64,000 bases of DNA, from contig NC_091146.1 in the NCBI RefSeq assembly GCF_041381155.1, positions 3,014,733 through 3,078,732 of the forward strand. The letters are read 5' to 3'. Under the pieces are notes generated by a model. It was not told the origin of the DNA. It did no database searches and saw only the letters and a program-made list of their open reading frames with translations. Below are positions 35,425 through 45,661 of the stretch, one piece after another (the stretch's first letter is position 1; each line of letters opens with the position of its first letter). The DNA is from Argopecten irradians (lineage: Eukaryota; Mollusca; Bivalvia; Pectinida; Pectinidae). Position numbers and translations under genes: made by a program.

Positions 35425-35488
35425 TGTACCTTTGAGGACCCGGATGTAAACTTTCTGTGACGTCACGCCATCTTTTCTGAAATCTCCT
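35425..35488. repeat. Right terminal inverted repeat of the ISL2EU element
   Basis: 64 bp, inverted match of 18812-18876, with TGACGTCA at 35458-35465 about 40 bp upstream of the SAP-exon ATG, a position suitable for promoter function. Confidence 0.9.
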
Positions 35489-36131
35489 ATTCTAGATATT
35501 TATCTAGATCATTTTTCTCCTGACAACTTGGGGGCTCGTTCCGGGATATTTTTCATGGGTAAATTGTTGGACTATGAAAGTGACTACAGGTGTTGTATGT
35601 TTATATACCTATGCATTAGAATATATAGTGTGATATATTTGTATAGGTGTAGGTAGTCGGCGTATCATGTCACCTCTCTACCGGAAGTTAGACATGAACC
35701 CTCAGTAGTAGCTGTAGACTAGCTGATAGCATTAGAGAATCATAACAGACAGTCAAAATAGGTCGGATTGTATAATATTTATTATGCTATTATTCTGAGG
35801 GTCAGGATAGGTTGGGCATATTATTATCAATTGTTATTTTGCACTAGAGTGTAGGTTAGTTGCTATTGTAAGCTATCATACTGGACAGGGTACATGTATA
35901 CAGGTCTATTTATAGAAATACTGTGGATTTACTGTTATTCTAGACAGGGTAGAATAGGTCGGGTAATATACACAGATATTTTAGAGATATTAGGATTAGC
36001 GCACAAAAGTGTTTGTGTTCAAAATTCCAGAATTTGTGAAATTTGGATATTTTTGAGTAGAATCATCATAACCGTGATTATTTGTGGTTTATTGTCCATA
36101 CTCATATGGTGTAAGCGACTGGAAATATACC

Positions 36132-36792
36132 ATGGATTACGAAAAGTGGTTAAGTATTGGGGAGAGGCTTGGTTATAAAGAAGCTGAATTACAGCAGTTT
36201 GTGGCAGCCAAGGAAAGGGAGTACTTAGAAAGAGAGGAAAGAGCAAGGAGGCGTGAAAATGAGAAGGAACAAAAGGAGGAAACGCGAACTTGAGGAAGCC
36301 GAGAGAAATAGACAGTTTCAGCTCGAAAAGCTTAGAATGGAGAATGATGTAGAGACGGCTAGACTTAAGGCAGAACAGGAAAGGAACGAGAGGTCAAGGT
36401 CACATACAGAGGAGTCAAGGTCAATGTCATTGCGACCCAAGCTACCAAAGTTTGACGAACAAAGGGATGACATGGATGTTTTTCTTGAATGTTTCGAGAA
36501 GTTTGCTATGGCACAGAATTGGAATATTGACATCTGGGCTGTGAGCCTTAGCCCTCTACCGGAAAGGGACTTCAGGTCTATTCAGGCATGCCATCGACAC
36601 AGATCAACGATTATGACGAGTTGAAGAAGGCACTCCTCAGAAGGTATGAGCTAACAGAGGAAGGATTCCGCGTGAAGTTTAGAGAAGTAAAACCTGATAA
36701 AGGTGAAACTGCGTTTCAGTTTGTTGCGAGATTAACTCGATATCTGACGAGATGGACTCAAATGTCAGAGATTGCGAAATCGTTTGAGGGAT
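36132..36792 (+). pseudogene. gag region of the Ty3-like fossil, first part
   Basis: Starts with MDYEKWLSIGERLGYKEAEL, a Glu/Arg-rich coiled segment, then LPKFDEQRDDMDVFLECFEK and TRYLTRWTQM, the standard layout of Ty3-type gag (charged leader, then capsid N-terminal part). Read as a fossil; broken. Confidence 0.65.
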
Positions 36793-37426
36793 TACAGCCG
36801 TGCTACCCCAACTGAGAACGACGCGTGTATATAAACCCCTACCGCTCTACCGCTGACTTGTATCGATGTATTGAATGAGTGTACTGTCGCTGTGTTATTT
36901 ATAGACTCGAGTACTGTCGCCAAACTCCACAGGTAAATTGGTACTGGATGCTATGCTCGGGCCTCTCATCCAGCTTAACGAAACTGAATGGCTAGTTAGC
37001 TTAACCGATCTATATATCATCAACAATGCGTCTGTATCTACTTAAAAACAAAACAAATATTCTTCAAATTGCACTAACATTCACTTGACTAGTATTTCTT
37101 TATTTTAGATATTTTAACAAATCTTCATATTTCTAGTAAAATTGCATATGAAACTCCTTATAGATCTAGATCTAGCGATGCTCATTACGTAGGGAACCGC
37201 CATAACATGTCCTGGCTGCAGGCCGTGTGCAAAAAGTCAAAACACAGGTAGGATTTATAAGACGAGTCCTAAACTGTCCTATATTTAGGATTTTAAATAA
37301 GTGGTTTGTAATATCATTACAGCAAAACTGACAAGCTACAAGGTTAGTGTCATTTTTAACCGTACTGTTATATATAATTAGCCATCATCTTGGATCTTAA
37401 TTGTGCCGTACAGGTAGTGAGTTAAC

Positions 37427-37975
37427 TCACAATGTGATTATTGCAAGCCAAACGTATCTGCTATCTGATTGCTCTTTAAAGTTTGTTAATGATCTCAAAC
37501 ACACTTATAACTTATTGTGGCAATTTTAAGTAACTAGATCTAGAATATTATATTTTCAAATAGTTCTGATAACTAATCATGTGTAATATCTCCAGACATT
37601 GACATGTGTACGGAGTACGGCGGACTGCCAATGTTTTTGACATGTTCTCCAAGATATATTTCACTGTTTCAGTTACGGTGGCCATTAAAAGAAAACAAAC
37701 ACAGTGCAATTATATTATGTTATTTCTTCTAAATACAACACTTCTTTGTGTAAGTTGTCAAGCATTTATTGTGAATGTAATTACCACCTTTATAACATTG
37801 AAATTGTGGTTCCCCGGACATCGTTTTCCACAAAATTTGAATGCGCAAAATATTCCGATAGTAGATATTTTTCAGCATTTGAAGCCATAAGAAAAAATAC
37901 AAGTACAAAGTACACTGGTGTGTTATGTAAGTAACACAAGTTTTTACGGTATTTGTAACAATAACGATTGTGTTT
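37427..37975 (-). repeat. Dispersed ~500-bp repeat, copy 2
   Basis: Inverted, diverged copy of 24146-24660, lying inside the TIR element. Its presence here and in the ISL2EU interior shows it is an independent mobile repeat. Confidence 0.75.
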
Positions 37976-38070
37976 GGTACAGCTAATGTAGCCAGAGCGC
38001 CCGCGATTTACCTGTGGATTGGCGACAGTACTCGAGTCTATAAATAACTAGCTTCACTCATTCATTACAT

Positions 38071-38525
38071 GGACCGAGACCACAATTAACTCTGCTATAT
38101 GTTTCATTGTAACGTTAAAATTCATAATAAATTCCCAAAATTTCGTTGACAAGTTTCCATCTAACCTGGTCAAGGTCAATATCCGAGGAACAAATTCTGA
38201 AAGTTTCAACCTAGCATGACCGGCATTTTCTCAAGATATCTGTCATCAAGTGTCACCATGTGCCAATTATATACATCCGGGTCATGGGTTGGGGTCAAAA
38301 CAGGACTTTTTACACAGGATCCTGGAGCAATAAAAACATAAGAAAATTCAGTATTTTACACTATAACAGTTAATTTGACATATACACTACACATCTACAT
38401 TAAATTTGTTGGCAAATACCAAGTTCACAGGGGCATGCTGCATGTTTTCATAAAATACATACATTTCTGAAGGGACTTCATTCGTGGGTACTGAAACCGG
38501 AAGTATGTAATTGTGGTCTCAGTCC
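38071..38525. mobile_element. 455-bp MITE nested in the TIR element
   Basis: Inverted ends GGAC(C/T)GAGACCACAATTA are flanked by a 4-bp duplication ACAT (38067-38070, 38526-38529). The opposite arm of the host TIR element shows the uninterrupted site (cattcaatacatcgat, inverted), which confirms the insertion. Confidence 0.85.
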
Positions 38526-38602
38526 ACATCGACACAAGTCAGCGGTAGAGCGGTAGGGGTTTATACACACGCATCGTTCTCAGTTGGGGTAGCACGGCTG
38601 TA

Positions 38603-39060
38603 ACAGACCTGCTAATAAGAGAGTAGTTTATCCAAGCGTGTTCGTCAGGCATGGCACTTTTCCTCAGGGAGAGAGCACCAAAGGATGCTCGGGAGTTAAC
38701 ACGACTAGCTGAACAATATATGGAGGCCCATGGAGGAAATATTGGGAAGTCTAGCAAGGCCACATACAACTCGAGTAAGCCGAACCATCAAGTACGTAAT
38801 AATAACCCCCAGCAACAGAAAGCGAATGACAAGACAACAGAAGTGAAAGGTCAGAGGACACGACTCTGTTTCATTTGTGGAGGTGAAGGTCATATCGCGA
38901 GAGATCATTCAGATGGAGGCAAGATAGGATCAAGGCCTAACAAAGGTGGTCAGAGTAAGGACACAAACAAGGCAGCACTTTGTAAATCTACACAGAAGGA
39001 CAGGGTAGTAACAGATGATTGTATTAGGAGTGAGATTCACAGTAAGAAAGATTCAAGCAC
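38603..39060 (+). pseudogene. gag region of the Ty3-like fossil, second part
   Basis: Continues gag with RERAPKDARELTRLAEQYME and a zinc-knuckle segment (CFICGGEGHIARDH, near 38868-38910). Part of the fossil described at 35491-40163. Confidence 0.65.
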
Positions 39061-40120
39061 AGCGATAATGGGACGTATACGACTGGAAGACAGAGATGTA
39101 ACACGCTACTGTCGATCTTGCGATATATGCCAAAAGACAACTCCGAAGGGCAGGGTGACCAAGGTACCGTTAGGAGAAATGCCATTAATTGAGGAACCAT
39201 TCCAACGGGTAGCGGTGTATTTGATTGGTCCGATTTATCCGGCATCGGAGACTAAAAACCGTTACATACTGACAGTAGTGGATTATGCCACTAGGTACCC
39301 TGAGGCTACGGCATTACCAAAGATTGAGACAGAGAGGATAGCAGAAGCGCTCATGGAAATATTTTGCAGAGTTGGTTTCCCGAAGGAGATACTTAGTAAC
39401 AGAGGGACACAGTTCACCTCAGGACTCATGGAGGAGGTGTGTAGACTGGTGTCAGTCAAACAATTATTCACAACGCCTTACAATCCCAAATGTAACGGCT
39501 GGTGTGAGAGGATGAACGGAGTTCTGAAGAGCATGTTAAAGAAGATGTGTCAAGAACGACCAAAGGATTGGGACCGATATATCCCTGCAGTATTGTTCTC
39601 TTACCGGGAAGTCCCACAAGCGAGTACCGGATTCTCATCGTTTGAACTATTGTATGGGAGAACAGTTCGCGGGCCTATGCAGGCGTTAAAAGGAATCTGG
39701 ACAGATGAGGCTAACGAGAAGTCTGAAACGAGGAATACTTACCAGTATGTTCTCAACCTTAGAGACAGGTTAGAAGAAACCTGCAAGATAGCTAGAGAGT
39801 TTACGTCAATCACAAGGATCGCACAAACATCACTACGACAAGAAAGCTAGGAATCGGCAACTTGAAGTCGGACAGAAAGTACTGGTGTTATTACCTACTG
39901 ACAACAACAAACTTTTGCTTCAGTGGAAGGGGCCATTCAACATAGTGGAAGTTGTGAACCAAATGAACTATAAAGTTGAGGTTGGTGGTAAAGTGAAAGT
40001 GTACCATGTGAACTTGCTAAAGCATTATGTTGAAAGAAAGGACAGCAAAGAACAAGAGGAGACAAATAGTGAAGCATCAGCATTGTATCCGATATTACAT
40101 AAACTTGCGAGTCTTTCTCA
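39061..40120 (+). pseudogene. Integrase region of the Ty3-like fossil
   Basis: A zinc-binding tail (CRSCDICQKT), the integrase core (YILTVVDYATRYPEATALPK; GTQFTSGLMEEVCRL; TPYNPKCNGWCERMNGVLKS) and the downstream FELLYGRTVRGPM and KGPFNIVEVVNQMNYKV segments are all recognisable. This is the catalytic and C-terminal part of a Ty3-type integrase. Fossil; not expected to be functional. Confidence 0.8.
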
Positions 40121-40163
40121 TGTTAACCACAACATAATAATGTATGTCAAATGTAAAACTTAA

Positions 40164-40495
40164 AACACGGTAACATATTAATGTACCTTGAGTACAGAAA
40201 GATAGATAAATTATATTATTTCCTCAACTTACATGTTGGTTCATTAATAAGCGCCCCTTTGTTACAATTTTAAGCCCTTAGGCGCTAATTATGGCATATA
40301 GAGTACTTTAAATATGCAACCAACTGTTGTACGCCATTACTTAGTAAATATAATGCAGTTGAGAATGAGTTGCATTGTGAAACAGGCATTATACAGTTAT
40401 GGCAATAAACAAAAATGCCTTGTGCCATTTACATGTACTTATCACACTTTTGTCTTTGATAATGAACGTTTTGCCCATGCGATACTGGTGCTGGC
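40164..40495. other. Intergenic DNA
   Basis: Nothing recognised. Confidence 0.35.
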
Positions 40496-41495
40496 CGCGC
40501 CGTCATATCAGCGCCCGGGCTGATATCACATTATGACGTCATAATTTGATATCAGCCCGGGCTGATATCAGTTATCGGCCTGGGCTGATATCACGTCATC
40601 CGGGATTTTCAGTCCGGATTTTAGAGTTGCCGGCCGCTTCGATTCAGTTTCCTACAGACGATAAATTGGATACAATATTCAAATTTCAAAAAAGCTCTCG
40701 AATAAACGTGTTGAGAAAGATATCAGAAATCAGAAATAGTCTGTTTCATGATGATTTTACTGGAGATAGATGTCTTTACTAAGATCAGGTTGAAATGAGT
40801 TTTGTCCACAGTGCCGAAAACAAAGCATCGCAATTCACATAATTATAACACAAAAAGAATGTATTCGGTATAAATAAAATCAACGACATGCGTTTGTCAA
40901 CAAGAAGAGACACAGGGATAAATTAGACAGTTTAATACATGTACGTGTAGTTTAATTTTTCCGTCGAATTCATAATTCCTGTTCGTTGTAAAACTGATCA
41001 TTCTGAAATGAACCCGCTTTGCCGGATTTTGTTGAACATTATCATTTTTGTAAGTGAAAGTTAACATTCACTAGGATCTTGTTTATTTTGCTTAAAATTT
41101 ATGTTTCAACTCGTTCATTGAACCGGGGATTACGTATTTGCGAAAAACCTATACAGTGTACATGTACATGTAATGAAGTTTTTCCACTGTTTCAACATTA
41201 AATTGGCCTACAATATGACCAATGGAACGTCAGTCATTGATCAATACGTTTTAATACATGTTTTTAAATTATTAAAATTTTTGTCTCCTTTTTTTCCAAA
41301 ATGTGTGATAAAAAGGTTATGATATGCCAATTTTGATATCGCACCCTTTATCAGCCCGAGACCGCCATATCAGCCCAAGGGCCGCAGGCCCTTGGGCTGA
41401 TATGGCGGTCTCGGGCTGATAAAGGGTGCGATATCAAACGGCCCTTGGGCTGATATGGCGGTCTCGGGCTGATAAAGGGTGCGATATCAAAATTG
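40496..41495. repeat. Palindrome-bounded repeat, about 1 kb
   Basis: The left cluster (40503-40600) has three gggctgatatca-type palindromes and tgacgtca. The right cluster (41331-41492) has the large hairpin. The shared (g/c)ggctgatat(c/g) motif suggests both clusters are ends of one element, but no clean target duplication was seen. Confidence 0.5.
41332..41438. repeat. 107-bp near-perfect palindrome
   Basis: Two 52-nt arms around a 3-nt loop (gca at 41384-41386). A third copy of the arm follows directly at 41440-41491 in the same orientation as the right arm. The arms read tttgatatcgcaccctttat and onward. Confidence 0.9.
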
Positions 41496-41559
41496 TCATA
41501 TAATAACCTCTAAATATTGTACATCTATATATATTCATACCAAGTTCAAAACCAGTATT

Positions 41560-41755
41560 TGCATGGTTGTTGTTGTTTCACATCCAATTGACAATTATGG
41601 ATGTGTCAGGTTTTATAAACAGAGAAAAGCCAAAGTATTCGAAGAAAACCCAATGACCTACAGTCAGTACATGAAAACTGCCACACATCAGAGTTGAACT
41701 AAAACTAGCTAGTGGTGATTTGTTGAAAAACCTTATTTAACCACTTGGTCACACT
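41560..41755 (-). repeat. Diverged tRNA-derived SINE
   Basis: On the minus strand: head gaccaagtggttaaataagg, core gggttttcttcgaatacttt and ggcttttctc, tail like other SINEs here. Its head lies next to the left arm of the foldback element. Confidence 0.55.
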
Positions 41756-42569
41756 GGTAACCCAAAATGTGTTAATCTTGCCGAAACTTGTTAGAATAAC
41801 GGCAGAATACTTAATTTTTAACAAGTTTCGGCAGGATTAGCATATGTGCTTTTTTATTCAGTATTAACCCTTTATATTAAGACTTTTCCTCAGAATTCCA
41901 ATTCGATTAATAAAATTAAGTATTTCTGCCGTAAAATTAAGTATTTTTCTGTCCGCCGTGGGTCGTGACGGCTGACGGCCGAATAACAGAGGGTATCAGT
42001 CACAATTACCCAACTTCGTTACGTGCACGGCTATTTATTGCTACATTGTCGGAGGTTGGGAATCGCCAAACTTTTCCGGATGCGACGGTGAAATTAACAG
42101 ATTCGGCGATAGAATTAAGAGTTTCTGCGTTTATATTCAGTGTTTCTGCGTTTATATTCAATGTTTCTGCGCTAATATTAACACATTTCGTCGCTTACAT
42201 CGAGCGGGCGCGCCGAGCCGTGACGGCCGAGCACACGGCTTACACAGGTAAACTTTACCTTGTGAAACGAGACTTACAGTACGTACAGCCGCCAGCCGAT
42301 TGTACCTGTAAAATAATTATGTTTACAATTCTCTTTTCCCCTTTAAAAATACATATATCCTCATTATCCTATTCTCCTATATTTTGTTGTTTTCTTTCCC
42401 GCGTCTCGTCATTTGAGCTATGCATTTTGCACCTTTTTTCGGAAGAGTTCCGATACGAGCGGTAACAAATGAATAACTGTCTAGGTTATGTGTAAAATAT
42501 GTGTATATACACGGGGATTAACTATGACAAACAAATTACAGTTGGTAGTAGACTAAAGGTTACACATTG

Positions 42570-42690
42570 TGCACACACGGTGTGAACTACGAGTGGACAC
42601 GGAGTGCACGAGGTTTAGACTACAGGTAGACACGGAGTGCACAAGATTTAGACTACAGGTAGACACGGAGTGCACTACGTGTGAACACGG
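42570..42690 (+). repeat. 36-bp minisatellite
   Basis: About three units of actacaggtagacacggag and tgcac(a/g)agatttag. The frame repeats RLQVDTECTRF every 12 residues, but the open frame is short and probably non-coding. Confidence 0.75.
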
Positions 42691-42740
42691 TGCCCACTAC
42701 AGGTGGACATCGTGTCGAGGTAAAATGTCCACTACATCAA

Positions 42741-45660
42741 GACCACAGACAGACTAGATGATGTGCCACAGAGATATGAGAAAATATGTATTTATTCTGC
42801 AGTCTATGGACTTTGACAGATAGAAATATTTATTGCGATCAGAAACATAATATTTATTGCAACATAAAATTGCCGTTAATTACTGGAAATCATTCGTACT
42901 GTAATGTTTATTTGAATAGATACATATAAAGTAAAATGTATCAATATATATTATCATACAATTTAATTTATAGGACGTATAATTTGGACGTTTCTTAGAA
43001 GTTATAAAAGCAAATTAACTGCGTACGGTAAACCACGTACTGGTTAAGTCTCATCAATGGATAGTTCAAGTCCGCATTTTCCCAGTAAAAACTATTTCTC
43101 TTAGCAAGTGATATGTAGTTTAAAGATTCAATTCTTTTTCGAACGCATAAAGTGATGAACCTTGCAGGGAGTAAGATTTTCAGTGTTAGCAAATCGTCGC
43201 CCAAGAGATATTTTGATAGGCAAAATATTTTGATTAAAAAGGATATATTGATGGGCATAATAAAAGCAAGGACATCATGATAAACATAAACAAATTAAAT
43301 TCTTCATAAAATGTTTAACTATGTATGTAATCTAGTTTTCTAAACGGCAAGGTGCGCGAAATAGTTTTAATCCTGTCAAATGTATATACGTATACATTTG
43401 CTACATAGAACCTGGCGCGTTGCAAAGCATTGGAAATATGTGAAATCGTCCATAGACGTTAAAAATAGGCATTAGAAATTACATTTTATTGTGTCAACCG
43501 ATTGAGGAACCTGTAAGCACTGGCTTAAGAAAGCAAAAATTTAGAATCGGGCATGTGGCTGCTCGTGAGCATCAATATAAGTACACTGTTCAAAGGACCG
43601 ATCGCAAAAATGTAGGTCACATGCCTGATAATAAATTAAACAGACAATCAAAATAAATCCAAGTTCTACCCATTTAAACTGTAGATTCATAGTTGTTGAT
43701 TAGATTCTGAATTTGTCACAATTATTTTAATTCTAGAAACTCTGATAATTTGACAATATCCTATTCTGACCTTCTTTTACAAACCGCGAGAGTTACGTGA
43801 TAACAGTGTGTGATCCATACATGTAGTATATCGTACACTTAAAATATGCCTGCTCGAAAGGTATAGACCCCTAGGCTAGGACTGCAGTTGCCATGGTCAC
43901 TTGGACTTCATACTGTTCCATCAACCACACGGATATGATAATCTAAATTACCTAACATTGGTCAGAGTGGGGCCAGGGGCCTGGGGCCTTTTTTGGGCAC
44001 CCTTCAATATGTTCAGTCAAGTGTATCTCAGACTAACAACACCTGTGTGTAGTACCTTATCCCAACCCCAGGAGGTCCATTTATAGCATGCTGTACTTAG
44101 GCGGCAGCCTCTCTACATATACATTGTACTCATCACACAAATACGAACAGTTATACAACAATGGTAGTCAATAGGGATATGTATTTTAACTGGTAGTGCA
44201 TTTTAATTTATTTGCTAATGACGCTTTATATATTAAAAAAAAAAATAATCAAAATACCAAGTGTATAATTAACTAAAACATTTATTTCAAGATTATTGGA
44301 AAATCATATTTCATCCAATATCTTTTCATTAATTTATTTTTTTCTACACTGGCTTTTTACATATATCAGAAACCTGATTATCATGACTATGTATATTTCA
44401 TTTCAAAATATTTTATTAATCAATACAAGATATACATGAATTACAGAGAAAGATATTATATTAATGTATTGCTAAATGGATTGGACAACAGGCAAAGCCT
44501 AATAAGGTCCTCTCCTGTCATGACTATGTATATAAAATACCATATTACGATGTTGAATAAGTACCTAATCTAAATTAATTTTGATTATAATATATACATG
44601 TATTATTGGTAAATTCAAGGTTGTGTCAGACATGCTTGATTTACGCATTGTACAGCTCCCGTCAGCTCCACTTCACGGCTGCCTGTCATGACAATAATTG
44701 AGGTGTATTCAGCATCACTTACTATATGTTTTGCCAGCTAGTTTTTTACCTCATCCCAATCTACCAACCCCCCCCCCCTCCCCGGGAAACGGTGTACATG
44801 TTTACCCAGGCTCTACAACAAACATGTACATGTATCTAATAAGAATGGTACTTTTGTGTTTCAAACTCATAAACCTATATGATTTTTAAACGGTAAAGTA
44901 GATTTGTTTGTCTTAACAAACTTCCATTGAAACAATTCTAAAAAACACATATTATATAAAGATACGGCCTCCATTCTCATAAAGCCGTGCAAACACAGAA
45001 GGCAACGATTCTGCCCTCGGGCCATCTATCGATGGTCACCCCTTGAGGTACCTGTATAGCTGGATACTGTGGCTTACCTGTATGTTTGACAAGTTATAAT
45101 TATTGGACCATGACGCAATATACGGTCAAGATAACTTGCGGGGTTGGGATCATAAACATATTGTGTTTACCGGTAATTAAGAATCAAAACAAGCTGAATT
45201 GGGTACTATATGTACTTGTAGGTAGACTATAGCTACGTCATAAAGTTTGAAGTGGATTTATTCTGCATGATCTTTTAAAGACGTTCAGTTTTTAATAAAG
45301 AATATGTAATTAAGCTATTTTTACGTACAATACTTTTAGAACTTAAAATAGCAAAGAAAAATATTATAAAAGTGTATATTTTATGAAAGACGATCTACAA
45401 GGGTGTCGCTAGAAAACCGATTGATAGACACCAAATCTTTTTATTTAAAAGCTATGTATTACCCGGTATATGATTGTATTACTAATATTTAGCTTAAATT
45501 ATAAAAGAAAAAAGTGTCTCAAAAGCACAATAGGACTGGTTTTTGCCGTAGTTGCAATATTGTAGCTCAAAAGACTTTTAGACAGAAAATGGTATTTACA
45601 TAAATTTCTCATTATTTTTATATTCTTCGAGTTCAGAAGCTGTGAAAATTTTTATATTTA
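42741..45660. other. AT-rich interior of the foldback-like element
   Basis: No gene is supported. 45550-45600 resembles 14240-14290. Confidence 0.4.
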
Positions 45661-45661
45661 A

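Larger units (their letters stand above)
18810..35490 (+). mobile_element. ISL2EU-type DNA transposon, 16.7 kb
   Basis: Terminal inverted repeats at 18812-18876 and 35425-35488 match over 64 bp with one 1-bp indel and start AGGAGATTTCAGAAAAGATG. Both sides show a 2-bp AT duplication (18810-18811, 35489-35490). Inside are a plus-strand THAP/DDE transposase gene and a convergent minus-strand SAP-SWIM-YqaJ gene. ISL2EU elements are known to pair an IS4-like/DDE_Tnp_4 transposase with a YqaJ nuclease gene and to make 2-bp target duplications, so the fit is good. The element is long because its interior and intron have collected a SINE, MITEs and satellite arrays. Both genes carry frame changes, so this copy is probably inactive. 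Confidence 0.85.
36795..38600. mobile_element. 1.8-kb TIR element inserted in gag
   Basis: Ends CAGCCGTGCTACCCCAACTG are inverted over 67 bp with two mismatches, and TA lies on both sides (36793-36794, 38601-38602). The inverted similarity continues inward to about 36945 on the left and, after a nested MITE, to about 38008 on the right, giving arms near 150 bp. A TATA-like string tgtatataaacccc lies in each arm. No transposase is present. The TA duplication suggests mobilisation by a Tc1/mariner-type enzyme. Confidence 0.85.
35491..40163 (+). mobile_element. Ty3-like LTR retrotransposon fossil
   Basis: Parts in order: a short LTR end (35491 to about 35528), a primer-binding-like site TGGGGGCTCGTTCCGGGAT (35530-35548) close to the tRNA-Pro type, a gag region, and an integrase region. 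No reverse transcriptase or RNase H part is visible and no 3' LTR was found. A TA-flanked DNA element is inserted in gag (36795-38600), and the 5' LTR seems split by the ISL2EU transposon. The copy is broken in several ways and is older than the elements inserted in it. Confidence 0.75.

Noticed and set aside
38651-39060. Host gene with a zinc knuckle
   Set aside because: It sits in order between gag and integrase regions of the Ty3-like fossil.
41965-42465. 166-codon frame and its minus-strand twin at 47882-48259
   Set aside because: Both lie in the inverted arms of the foldback-like element; composition reflects the repeats (VSAFIF) and no domain is visible.
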